Positions 36,596 to 45,045 of a DNA stretch of 64,000 nt are shown here, piece by piece; within the stretch, counting starts at the first letter, position 1, and the number at the start of each line of letters is the position of its first letter. The DNA comes from Pseudodonghicola xiamenensis DSM 18339 (GTDB taxonomy: Bacteria; Pseudomonadota; Alphaproteobacteria; Rhodobacterales; Rhodobacteraceae): positions 62,001-126,000 of the forward strand of contig NZ_AUBS01000001.1 of assembly GCF_000429365.1 (NCBI RefSeq), given 5' to 3'. The position numbers and the translations under genes are program-made. The notes under the pieces were generated by a model. The model saw only the letters and a list, made by a program, of their open reading frames with translations, did not search any database and was not told the origin of the DNA.

Positions 36596-37762
36596 ATGCC
36601 GATCAAGAACCGGCTGGCAGAGATGCACACAGAAATCACCGGCTGGCGCCGCCATCTGCACGAGAACCCCGAGCTGGAATTCGACTGCCAGAACACTGCC
36701 GCCTTCGTGGTCGACCGGCTGCGCGATTTCGGCATCACCGATATCACCACCGGCGTCGGTCAATCCGGGGTGGTGGCGCGGATCGAGGGCAAATCCAATG
36801 CCTCGGGCCGGGTGATCGGGCTGCGCGCCGATATGGACGCGTTGCCGATCCTAGAGGCGACTGGCAAGGATTATGCCTCGAAGACGCCGGGAAAGATGCA
36901 TGCCTGCGGGCATGACGGCCATACCGCGATTTTGCTGGGTGCTGCCAAATACCTGGCCGAGACGCGCAATTTCGACGGCACCGTGGTGCTGATCTTCCAG
37001 CCGGCCGAGGAGAACGGCGGTGGCGGTCGCGCCATGTGCCGCGACGGGCTGATGGATCGTTGGGGCATTCAGGAGGTCTATGGGCTGCACAACATGCCCG
37101 GCCTGCCCGAGGGCGCCTTTGCCATGCGGCCCGGCGCCCTGATGGCCTCGACCGACCAGTTCGAGATCACCCTGACCGGACGCGGTGGCCATGCCGCGGC
37201 GCCGCATCAGGCGATCGACACCAATCTTGCCGCAGCCCAGGTGGTGGTGGCGCTGCAATCCATTGCCTCGCGCAACGTCAATCCGCTGGATCACGTCGTG
37301 GTCTCGGTCTGCACACTGCGCTCGGATACCGAGGCGTTCAACGTCATCCCGCAGACGGTGTTGCTGCGCGGCACGGTGCGGGCGCTGTCGAACGAGGTGC
37401 GCGATCTGGCACAGGAGCGTCTGACCAGGCTCGCGGCCTCCACGGCCGAAGCCTATGGCTGTGTGGCCGAGATCGACTATCTGCGCGATTACCCGGTCAC
37501 CGTGAACGACGCCGACAGCGTCGAGATCGCTGCCGAGGTGGCGGAGATGGTGACGCCCGAGGTTGACCGCGACACGCCGCCGATCATGGCCGGGGAAGAT
37601 TTCTCCTTCATGCTGGAGGAACGTCCGGGCGCCTATGTCTTCCTGGGCATCGGCGACAGCCCGGGGCTGCACCATGCGAAATATGATTTCAACGATGCGG
37701 TGATCCCGGTGGGGTGCAGCTGGTTCGCCGAACTGGTCGAGCGCCGGATGCCGGCGGCCTGA
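36596..37762 (+). CDS. M20 amidohydrolase (hippurate hydrolase/IAA-amino acid hydrolase-like), paralog 1
   Basis: 388 residues of the M20D family, which cleaves N-acyl amino acids such as hippurate. ADMDALPI, the metal-binding MHACGHDGH (C104, H106), QPAEE (E138-E139), GGHAAAPH and the C-terminal GEDFSFMLE are all intact. It begins one base after the ArgE-type stop, with AGGAGG six bases upstream. Two close paralogs follow in tandem; by eye the three agree at well over half of positions. Confidence 0.93.
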   Translation: MPIKNRLAEMHTEITGWRRHLHENPELEFDCQNTAAFVVDRLRDFGITDITTGVGQSGVVARIEGKSNASGRVIGLRADMDALPILEATGKDYASKTPGKMHACGHDGHTAILLGAAKYLAETRNFDGTVVLIFQPAEENGGGGRAMCRDGLMDRWGIQEVYGLHNMPGLPEGAFAMRPGALMASTDQFEITLTGRGGHAAAPHQAIDTNLAAAQVVVALQSIASRNVNPLDHVVVSVCTLRSDTEAFNVIPQTVLLRGTVRALSNEVRDLAQERLTRLAASTAEAYGCVAEIDYLRDYPVTVNDADSVEIAAEVAEMVTPEVDRDTPPIMAGEDFSFMLEERPGAYVFLGIGDSPGLHHAKYDFNDAVIPVGCSWFAELVERRMPAA

Positions 37763-37807
37763 TCACGCGCCCACTGCAACGACACCGAATGCAACAACAC
37801 TGACGTC

Positions 37808-38971
37808 ATGCCGATCAAGAACCGTATCGCCGAGCTTCACGATGAGATCGCCGCCTGGCGGCGGGATATCCACCAGCACCCGGAACTGTTGTACGACACG
37901 CCCCGCACTTCGGCGCTGGTTGTCGAAAAGCTGACTGAGGTGGGCTGTGACGAGGTTGTCACCGGCATCGGCAAGAGCGGGGTGGTCGGTGTGATCAGGG
38001 GCAAGGCCACCGGCTCGGGCCGGGTGATCGGGCTGCGCGCCGATATGGACGCGCTGCCGATCTTCGAGGCGACCGGGCTGCCCTATGCCTCGAAGGTGCC
38101 GGGCAAGATGCATGCCTGCGGTCATGACGGCCACACCGCCATGCTGCTGGGCGCCGCGAAATACCTGGCCGAGACGCGCAATTTCGATGGCACCGTGGTG
38201 CTGATCTTCCAGCCGGCGGAAGAGGGCGGCAAGGGCGGGCTGGCCATGTGCCGCGACGGGATGATGGACCGCTGGGGCATTCAGGAGGTCTATGCCATCC
38301 ACAATCTGCCGGGGCTGCCGGCGGGAGCGATGGCGATCCGTCCGGGGCCGCTTCTGGCGTCGGTCGACACTTTCACGATCCAGCTGCAGGGGCAGGGCGG
38401 CCATGCCGCCGATCCGCATGTAACCGTGGATCCCACGCTGATGATGGCACATGTGATCCTGGCCTTGCAGTCGGTGATCGCGCGCAATGCCGATCCGGTG
38501 CAGCAGGGGGTGCTGTCGGTGACCTCGGCAGTGACCGGATCGACCGCCTATAACGTGATCCCGGGCCGGGCAGAGCTGCGTGGCACCGTGCGCACCCATG
38601 ATGCCGAGCTGCGGAGCCAGATCGAATGCCGGCTGAACCAGATCGTCGAGGGGATCGCCGCCAGTTTCGGCGGCAGTGCCGAGGTGATCTATGAGCGTGG
38701 CGTGCCGGTCACGGTGAACGCCGAGGCGCAGACCGGCTTTGCCGCCGAGGCGGCGCGGGTGGTGACCGGGGATTGCGGGCTGGTGGCACTGGGCATGGCA
38801 GGGGAGGATTTCTCCTTCATGCTGGAGGAACGTCCGGGCGCGATGATCAACCTGGGCAACGGGGCGGGTCCTGACCTGCATCACCCGGGGTATGACTTCA
38901 ACGACGATATCCTGCCGGTGGGCTGTAGCTGGTTTGTCGAGTTGGTCGAACGGCGGATGCCCGCGGGCTGA
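37808..38971 (+). CDS. M20 amidohydrolase, paralog 2
   Basis: 387 residues, collinear with its neighbours, starting MPIKNRIAELH. The metal motif MHACGHDGHTAM, QPAEEGG, GGHAADPH and GEDFSFMLE are conserved. The lid region (about 180-290) differs most from the other copies, suggesting altered substrate choice. The 45 bases before it show no clear ribosome binding site, so it may rely on translation from the upstream copy. Confidence 0.93.
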   Translation: MPIKNRIAELHDEIAAWRRDIHQHPELLYDTPRTSALVVEKLTEVGCDEVVTGIGKSGVVGVIRGKATGSGRVIGLRADMDALPIFEATGLPYASKVPGKMHACGHDGHTAMLLGAAKYLAETRNFDGTVVLIFQPAEEGGKGGLAMCRDGMMDRWGIQEVYAIHNLPGLPAGAMAIRPGPLLASVDTFTIQLQGQGGHAADPHVTVDPTLMMAHVILALQSVIARNADPVQQGVLSVTSAVTGSTAYNVIPGRAELRGTVRTHDAELRSQIECRLNQIVEGIAASFGGSAEVIYERGVPVTVNAEAQTGFAAEAARVVTGDCGLVALGMAGEDFSFMLEERPGAMINLGNGAGPDLHHPGYDFNDDILPVGCSWFVELVERRMPAG

Positions 38972-39060
38972 GCGGCGCAGGGGAACAATCAGCCCCATCG
39001 CCGACCGATCAATGATAAGACATCAGCGATAAGATAAAGAGCGCGACAAGGAGTAGCACA

Positions 39061-40224
39061 ATGCCGGTCAAGAACCGTTTCGCCGAACTTCAGGACGAGA
39101 TCACCGCCTGGCGGCGCGATCTGCACGAACATCCGGAAATCCTCTACGAGACCGAGCGGACCTCGGGTGTGGTGGCCGGCAAGCTGAAGGATTTCGGCTG
39201 CGATGAGGTGGTCACCGGCATCGGACGCACCGGCGTTGTCGGCGTGATCAGGGGCAAGGCCACCGGGTCGGGCAAGGTGATCGGGCTGCGCGCGGATATG
39301 GACGCGCTGCCGATTCTCGAGGCGACCGGGCTGCCCTATGCCTCGAAGACGCCCGGGGCGATGCACGCCTGTGGCCACGACGGCCATACCGCGATGCTGC
39401 TGGGGGCGGCCAAATATCTGGCCGAGACCCGCAATTTCGACGGCACCGTGGTGGTGATCTTCCAGCCCGCCGAAGAGGGGGGCGCCGGTGGCAAGGAAAT
39501 GTGCGACGACGGGCTGATGGAGCGCTGGGGCATCCAGGAAGTCTATGGAATGCACAACTGGCCCGGGATTCCTACCGGGCAGTTCGCGATCCGTTCCGGC
39601 GCCTTTTTCGCCGCCACCGATCAGTTCGACATCTATTTCGAGGGCAGGGGTGGCCATGCCGCCAAGCCGCATGAGACCGTCGACACCACCGTGATGGCGG
39701 CGCAGGCGGTCATGGCCTTGCAGACCATCGCCAGCCGCAACGCCGATCCGATCGAACAGGTGGTGGTGTCGGTCACCTCCTTCGAGACCTCGTCCAAGGC
39801 GTTCAACGTGATCCCGCAGAAAGTGCACTTGAAGGGCACCGTGCGGACCATGAGCAAGGATATTCGCGTCCTGGCCGAAGAGCGGATCAAGGCGATCTGT
39901 GCCGGGGTCGCGGCTACCTTCGGTGGCACGGTCAATGTGCAATATCATCCGGGCTATCCGGTGATGGTCAATTCCGAGGCGCAAACCGACTTCGCCGCCG
40001 AGGTCGCGCGCAAGGTCTCCGGCCAGTGCGAGGAGGTGCCGATGGTCATGGGCGGCGAGGATTTCGCCTTCATGCTGGAAGAGCGCCCCGGCGCCTATAT
40101 CCTGGTCGGCAATGGCCCGGGGGCCATGGTCCATCATCCGGAGTACAACTTCAACGACGAGGCCATTCCCGCCGGTTGCTCCTGGTGGGCCGAGATCGTC
40201 GAACAGCGCATGCCTGCCGCCTGA
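39061..40224 (+). CDS. M20 amidohydrolase, paralog 3
   Basis: 387 residues, starting MPVKNRFAELQDEI, with MHACGHDGH, QPAEEGG, GGHAAKPH and GEDFAFMLE intact. Unlike copy 2 it has a 90-base leader and a good AAGGAG seven bases before the ATG, so it may be translated, or even transcribed, independently. It closes the rightward run; an intergenic repeat follows. Confidence 0.93.
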   Translation: MPVKNRFAELQDEITAWRRDLHEHPEILYETERTSGVVAGKLKDFGCDEVVTGIGRTGVVGVIRGKATGSGKVIGLRADMDALPILEATGLPYASKTPGAMHACGHDGHTAMLLGAAKYLAETRNFDGTVVVIFQPAEEGGAGGKEMCDDGLMERWGIQEVYGMHNWPGIPTGQFAIRSGAFFAATDQFDIYFEGRGGHAAKPHETVDTTVMAAQAVMALQTIASRNADPIEQVVVSVTSFETSSKAFNVIPQKVHLKGTVRTMSKDIRVLAEERIKAICAGVAATFGGTVNVQYHPGYPVMVNSEAQTDFAAEVARKVSGQCEEVPMVMGGEDFAFMLEERPGAYILVGNGPGAMVHHPEYNFNDEAIPAGCSWWAEIVEQRMPAA

Positions 40225-40241
40225 GCGGCGCGGGAACAGCC

Positions 40242-40312
40242 GGAGGGAGGGGGCTCTGCCCCCGGTGCGGCGCTGCCGCACCTCCCCCGCCGTATTTGAG
40301 GACGAGAAGAAG
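40242..40312 (+). repeat. Two-hairpin intergenic repeat, copy A
   Basis: GGGGGCTCTGCCCCC is followed by the stem GGTGCGGC...GCCGCACC, then TCCCCCGCCGTATTTGAGGA. The same order of elements occurs in reverse orientation at 56157-56242. Similar sequences are familiar from Rhodobacteraceae intergenic regions. It lies between the convergent M20 paralog 3 and glycosyltransferase genes and could act as a terminator. Confidence 0.65.
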
Positions 40313-40332
40313 AGGGCAGGCCGGAGCTGTGG

Positions 40333-41376
40333 TTAAGGTTGCGCCCAGAGCCCTTGATAGACCGTCTCGATCCCCTCAGCTTCGGCGCGGGCGCTGAAGC
40401 TGAGCTCTGCCAGTTCGCGCGCGGCCTCGGCCATGGCGGCCTGGCGCGCCGGATCGCTAAGCAGGGTGCGGGCGGCCTCGGCGGCCTCGGGCGCCGCCTC
40501 GAGCGGCACCACGATCCCGCTGCGGCCCTGCGCCGAGAAGGCGCGGTAATAGCCGGCGTCCGAGGCGACGAAGGGCACGCCGCTGGCCATGCCCTCGAGC
40601 GGCGCCATGCCGTAGCCCTCATAGCGCGGCATCTGCATTACCAAGGACAGCGCGCGGATCAGCATGGGCAGGTCCGCTGCCGGGATCTCGCCGGGAAAGA
40701 GGATGCGGTCGGAGAGGCCGGCGGCGGCGATCTGGTCCTTCAGACCTTGCAGGAAGCCCTGATGTTCGCGCGCGGCGCGACCCAGCACCAGCGCGGTGGC
40801 GCCAGGCAGGTCGGGCAGCAGCCGTAGCATCGCCTCGACGAAGAGATCGGTGCCCTTTTCGGGGCGGATACGGCCGATGGTGGCAATGCCGAGTTCGCCG
40901 CCATATCCCAGGGCGCTCCAGGCGGCGGCGCGGTTGTGGGCGGGGCTGAAAAGCTCGGTATCCACGCCATGCGGCACCACGGCGCGGACATGGGGGACGA
41001 AGCTTGCCGCCACCTCGGTGGTGGCGATCACCGCATCCATGCGCGAGATCAGCCAGCGCGGCAGCGCCGAATGCCGCCGTTGGGCGGCCGAGGTGAAGAC
41101 AATGCGGATCGGCAGGCGCAGCACGTCGCGGGCCCAGATCGCGGCGCGCATCTCGGTATTGCGGCGCACGTGCCAGATTGCGAAGGGGCGGTCTTTCGGC
41201 GGCTGACGCGACAGCGTCCGTGCTTGGGCAAGCGCGATCGGATCGGGGCAGCCGGGCAGGGGGTGGCCCACCAGCGCCAGATCGTGGGTCTTGACCTGTT
41301 GGCGGATCACATTGGAGGCGGTCGAGGACACGCCGGTGAAATTGCGGTTGAAATTGGTGACGAAGAGCTCAGGCAT
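40333..41376 (-). CDS. Glycosyltransferase family 4 (LPS core type)
   Basis: 347 residues. An N-terminal Rossmann domain without the usual Gly-rich start is followed by a GT-B C-terminal domain with VVPHGVDTELFSP, IGRIRPEKGTDLFVEAM and the E-x7-E element PRYEGYGMAPLEGMASGVPFVASDAG. Overlap by eight bases with waaA argues for a step in lipopolysaccharide inner core assembly just after Kdo addition. The acceptor and sugar are not predictable. Confidence 0.9.
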   Translation of the reverse strand: MPELFVTNFNRNFTGVSSTASNVIRQQVKTHDLALVGHPLPGCPDPIALAQARTLSRQPPKDRPFAIWHVRRNTEMRAAIWARDVLRLPIRIVFTSAAQRRHSALPRWLISRMDAVIATTEVAASFVPHVRAVVPHGVDTELFSPAHNRAAAWSALGYGGELGIATIGRIRPEKGTDLFVEAMLRLLPDLPGATALVLGRAAREHQGFLQGLKDQIAAAGLSDRILFPGEIPAADLPMLIRALSLVMQMPRYEGYGMAPLEGMASGVPFVASDAGYYRAFSAQGRSGIVVPLEAAPEAAEAARTLLSDPARQAAMAEAARELAELSFSARAEAEGIETVYQGLWAQP

Positions 41377-42667
41377 CGCCTGCCTCTAGATGCAGCGCGG
41401 TGCAAAGCCGCTGCGCGATCTCCTGCAGGGCGCTGTCCTGATCCTGCACCAGCCGCCGGGCACCATCCTGGGCCCGGTCCAGCGCTGCCGGATCGTCGAG
41501 CCAGCGCGCCACGGCGGCGGCGAGGGTGGAGGCATCCGATACTTCGGCCAGACCGCCGGTGAGGGCGAGCGCCTCGAATGCAGCGCGGTTGTTGTCGCGT
41601 GAGGGGCCGACGATCAGCGGCACGCCGAATTGCGCCGGCTCGATCGGGTTGTGGCCGCCCTTGTCGGCCAGGGTGGCGCCGAGAAAGGCGAAGGGGGCCA
41701 GGCTGTACCATGTGCCGGTCTCGCCCAGCGTATCGGCGAGATAGACCTGGGTGTCGGGGGTCAGCGCCTCTGCGGTACCGCGCCGGGCGGTTTGCAGGCC
41801 GGCCCTGGAGATCAGCTCTGCGACCTCGGCCCCGCGTTCGGGGTGGCGGGGGGCGAGGATCAACAGCAGGTCGGGGTGATCGGCCAGCAACTGCCGATAG
41901 GCGGCGAGCACGATCTCTTCCTCGCCCGGATGAGTGGAGGAGGCGAGCCATATGGGACGGCCGGCGATGGCCCTGCGCATCTGGGCCAGCAGCGCGGGAT
42001 CGACCGGCGGCGGTGTCGTGGTGGCCTTGAGGTTGACTGACAGTGCCACCCGGTCGGCCGGGGCCCCGAGCGCGATCAGGTCGTCGGCGGTTTGCCGGTT
42101 CTGCGCCAGAAGCAGTGTGAAGCGGTTGAGAATGAAGCGCGAGGTGCGCGGCCATTTACGCCAGCCGTCGACCGATTTCGCCGACAATCGCGCGTTGACC
42201 AGGGCCAGCGGTGCACCTTGGTCGGAGGTTTCGACGATCATCAGCGGCCAGAGTTCGCTTTCGACGAAAAGCGCCGCCGCCGGCTGCCAGTGATCGAGGA
42301 ACCGCCGCACCGGTCCCGGCGCATCGAGCGGGGCGAACTGGTGCCGGGCGCGGGGCGGCATGCGTTTCGCCACCAGCTCGGCCGAGGTGGCGGTGCCCGA
42401 GGTGATCAGGAATTCGGTATCCGGCAGGCTTTCGCCCATTACCTCGATCAGTCGCAGGACAGACAGGCTTTCGCCGACGCTGGCGGCATGGAACCAGACC
42501 AGCCGGCCGGTGGCGCGGGGCTGGCTGGCGTGGCCCAGCCGTTCGCGCGCGCGCGCAGGATCAACCCCGTGATCGGCCAGCCGGCGCGAGACAGACCGCC
42601 AAGCGAGCGGCAGCAGCACAGGGGTCAACAGCCGGTAAAGGCGATAGAGCGCCGGAGGCCCTGCCAT
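41369..42667 (-). CDS. waaA: 3-Deoxy-D-manno-octulosonic acid (Kdo) transferase
   Basis: 432 residues of the Kdo transferase family, which attaches Kdo to lipid A precursors at the inner membrane. A short N-terminal membrane anchor (about 5-25) precedes the GT-B fold. Motifs WFHAASVGESLSVLRLI, FVESELWPLMI, ASSTHPGEEEIVLAAYR and GGHNPIEPAQFGVPLIVGP match the family. The ATG overlaps the moaA stop by one base and its end overlaps the glycosyltransferase by eight. Confidence 0.95.
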   Translation of the reverse strand: MAGPPALYRLYRLLTPVLLPLAWRSVSRRLADHGVDPARARERLGHASQPRATGRLVWFHAASVGESLSVLRLIEVMGESLPDTEFLITSGTATSAELVAKRMPPRARHQFAPLDAPGPVRRFLDHWQPAAALFVESELWPLMIVETSDQGAPLALVNARLSAKSVDGWRKWPRTSRFILNRFTLLLAQNRQTADDLIALGAPADRVALSVNLKATTTPPPVDPALLAQMRRAIAGRPIWLASSTHPGEEEIVLAAYRQLLADHPDLLLILAPRHPERGAEVAELISRAGLQTARRGTAEALTPDTQVYLADTLGETGTWYSLAPFAFLGATLADKGGHNPIEPAQFGVPLIVGPSRDNNRAAFEALALTGGLAEVSDASTLAAAVARWLDDPAALDRAQDGARRLVQDQDSALQEIAQRLCTALHLEAGDA

Positions 42668-43674
42668 CAGCCGCCCGTATGGCTCATGTGGCGGGTCATC
42701 TGCCCGTCTGGCCGCTGGCGGGAATAGTCGAAATCATGTCCCTTGGGTTTATGGGCGATGGCCGCACGGATTGCCTGCTGCAGCGGTTCTTCGGTGTCCG
42801 GATGATTGCGCAGGGCCGGGCGCAGATCGGCCATGTCCTCCTGCCCGAGGCACATGTAAAGCTCTCCGGTGCAGGTCAGCCGCACCCGGTTGCAGCTTTC
42901 GCAGAAATTATGACTGAGCGGGGTGATGAAACCGATCTTCTGTCCGGTCTCCTCCAGCCGGACATAACGCGCCGGCCCACCGGTGCGTTCGGCCAGATCG
43001 GTGACGGTGTAGTGGTCGGCATAGCGCGCGCGGACATCCTTCAGCGACCAGTATTGATCGAGCCGGCTTTCGTTGCCGATATCGCCCATCGGCATGACTT
43101 CAATCCAGGTCAGATCCATGTCGCGGTCGGCGCACCATTCGGTGAGGCGCGGCAACTCATCCTCGTTCACGCCTTTCAGCGCCACCGCGTTGATCTTGAC
43201 GCGCAGGCCCGCCCGCTGCGCTGCATCGACCCCGCGCAAGACCTGGGCCAGGCGGCCCCAGCGGGTGATGGTGGCGAATTTGTCCTGATCCAGCGTGTCG
43301 AGCGAGATATTCACCCGCCGCACTCCGGCATCGTACAGATCCCCGGCGAAGCGTTCGAGCTGGGAGCCATTGGTGGTGAGCGTCAGTTCCTTCAGTGCCC
43401 CAGAGTCCAGATGCCGGGTCATGGCGCGGAAAAAGGTCATGATATCACGGCGCACCAGCGGTTCGCCGCCGGTGATGCGCAGCTTTTCGACCCCCATGTG
43501 AACGAAGGTGGTGCACATGCGGTCGAGCTCTTCCAGCGTCAGAAGCTCTTTCTTCGGCAGAAAGGTCATGTTCTCCGACATGCAGTAAACACAGCGGAAA
43601 TCGCACCGGTCGGTGACGGAGACGCGCAGGTAGGTGATTGCGCGGAGAAAGGGGTCGATCAGCGGGGCGCTCAT
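42667..43674 (-). CDS. moaA: GTP 3',8-cyclase
   Basis: 335 residues, a radical SAM enzyme that begins molybdenum cofactor synthesis. The N-terminal cluster ligands C24, C28 and C31 lie in [11 protein letters not shown]; the C-terminal cluster motif is [26 protein letters not shown] follows the first cluster. The ATG at 43674 gives the standard length; the open frame extends upstream but has no family match there. It is the first gene of a tightly overlapping moaA-waaA-glycosyltransferase unit. Confidence 0.96.
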   Translation of the reverse strand: MSAPLIDPFLRAITYLRVSVTDRCDFRCVYCMSENMTFLPKKELLTLEELDRMCTTFVHMGVEKLRITGGEPLVRRDIMTFFRAMTRHLDSGALKELTLTTNGSQLERFAGDLYDAGVRRVNISLDTLDQDKFATITRWGRLAQVLRGVDAAQRAGLRVKINAVALKGVNEDELPRLTEWCADRDMDLTWIEVMPMGDIGNESRLDQYWSLKDVRARYADHYTVTDLAERTGGPARYVRLEETGQKIGFITPLSHNFCESCNRVRLTCTGELYMCLGQEDMADLRPALRNHPDTEEPLQQAIRAAIAHKPKGHDFDYSRQRPDGQMTRHMSHTGG

Positions 43675-43770
43675 AGAGGCATAGGTAAAGCGCGGCAGGG
43701 GGGGCGGCAAGGGATAAGGTGGGCGGATTCCGTCTGGCAGGGGTCGAGGGCGGCGGCTATGGTCGCGGCC

Positions 43771-44268
43771 ATGAGATATGCGTTGATCCTTTCTATCGCC
43801 CTGGTGACGGGCTGCACGCAGGTTGGTGGCCTGAAGGACCGGGTGAATTCCGGGTTGACCGATTTCACGCTGCTGGATGATATCGGCGGCATGGTCGATG
43901 GCCGGGGCACCACCGCGGCGCGGGCCCGTGCGGCCGAGGCGGCGCAAACCGCTGCGCCATTGGTGACAGAGCTGCCCGAGACACCGCCGGTTGCCGCCGT
44001 GCCGCAGGCGGCCAATGGCCGGCTGGGGGCCACGGTGGCCAGTCTTGGCGATCCGGGCAAGGCCGGGCTCTGGCTGGAAACTCCGCTGGTCAAGACCGCT
44101 GGCAAGGGCCGGGTGGTCTGGCCCAGTTCCGGCCGCTGGATTGCGGTCGCGCTGTTGCCCGCCTCGGGAGAGGTGACGGCGGGCAGCCGACTGTCGCTGG
44201 ACGGGTTCCGGGCGCTCGGGGCGCCCCTGACCGATCTGATCGAGGTCGAGGTCTACGCCGGCGACTGA
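43771..44268 (+). CDS. Putative lipoprotein of unknown function
   Basis: 165 residues. A short signal peptide ends in a lipobox, LVTGC (Cys15), so the mature protein should be lipid-anchored. An Ala-rich linker is followed by a small domain with [10 protein letters not shown] and [14 protein letters not shown] do not recognise the family. It is divergent from moaA (97-base gap) and its last 16 bases overlap the 3' end of the alkD-like gene on the other strand. A start four codons earlier (43759) is possible. Confidence 0.75.
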   Translation: MRYALILSIALVTGCTQVGGLKDRVNSGLTDFTLLDDIGGMVDGRGTTAARARAAEAAQTAAPLVTELPETPPVAAVPQAANGRLGATVASLGDPGKAGLWLETPLVKTAGKGRVVWPSSGRWIAVALLPASGEVTAGSRLSLDGFRALGAPLTDLIEVEVYAGD

Positions 44269-44963
44269 TCCGTGTCGGGCAGGTATTTTCCGGCCTCTTT
44301 CCGGGCGAAGGCCTTCATGCGGTCGCCGTGGTTGGCCAGAAAGCCGCGGGTGCGGTCGGGATCGTGCTTGCTGAGATCCCGCAGCCACCAGGCGATGGCC
44401 TTCTGGATGAACCAGTCGCGATCATCGACATAGCCCGCCGCCCAGCCGAGAATGCGATCGCGGGCGGCCAGTTCCTCAGGCTTGGGGTGGTTCTGCTTGG
44501 CCCAGGGCAGGGTTGAGACCAGCGCGGCCCGCCGGGTCCACATGTGATCGGACCGGGTCCAGGCCTCGACCGTATCCAGCCGGGTTGGATCAGCGACCAA
44601 CCGTTTCTGCGCGGCGATGGCCACCGCGTCGGCGATGGCCCAGGCGTCGAAATCGGGCAGCCAGCAACAGATCAGGTTCCAGACCGCATCGTCGGGCCGG
44701 ATACGGGCCTGGGTCAGCAGCTTGGCCGCCAGAATACGGGCCTCGTGGATATCGGTTTGCCATAGGGCATCGGCAAGCGCGACGCGTCCGGCGATGTCCA
44801 GATCCTGCCGCCAGTCCTGCGCCAGCTCCATCAGAACCGGATTGGAAACGCCGAGATAACGGCGCGCCACCTTGTGATAGGCGGCCATTTCTGCCGCCTT
44901 CTGCGCGTCTCCCCGCGCTTCGATCAGATCGAGATAAGGGGCAAGCATCCACTGTCCTTTCAT
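44253..44963 (-). CDS. DNA alkylation repair protein (AlkD-like HEAT repeat glycosylase)
   Basis: 236 residues composed of helical repeats, with [28 protein letters not shown] and [23 protein letters not shown], patterns of the AlkC/AlkD family. These remove N3/N7-alkylated purines. The ATG at 44963 opens [15 protein letters not shown]; the ribosome binding site is weak. Catalytic Trp and Asp positions appear preserved, but alignment would be needed to assign them. Confidence 0.85.
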   Translation of the reverse strand: MKGQWMLAPYLDLIEARGDAQKAAEMAAYHKVARRYLGVSNPVLMELAQDWRQDLDIAGRVALADALWQTDIHEARILAAKLLTQARIRPDDAVWNLICCWLPDFDAWAIADAVAIAAQKRLVADPTRLDTVEAWTRSDHMWTRRAALVSTLPWAKQNHPKPEELAARDRILGWAAGYVDDRDWFIQKAIAWWLRDLSKHDPDRTRGFLANHGDRMKAFARKEAGKYLPDTDQSPA

Positions 44964-44983
44964 GAGGGCCTTTGCCCCGCTAT

Positions 44984-45033
44984 GGCAGAGCCGCCCGCCA
45001 GCTTTGGGCGGGACGGACGGGGACGGCTCTGCC
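44984..45033 (-). terminator. Nested hairpin downstream of glmS
   Basis: GGCAGAGCCG (44984-44993) pairs perfectly with CGGCTCTGCC (45024-45033), and an inner stem, CCGCC with GGCGG, lies within. It begins 12 bases after the glmS stop and probably ends the glmUS transcript. Confidence 0.55.
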
Positions 45034-45045
45034 GGTGCTTTCGGT

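Noticed and set aside
42667..44388. Extended moaA frame of 573 codons
   Set aside because: The upstream 238 codons have no similarity and overlap the lipoprotein gene antisense; the ATG at 43674 gives the family length.
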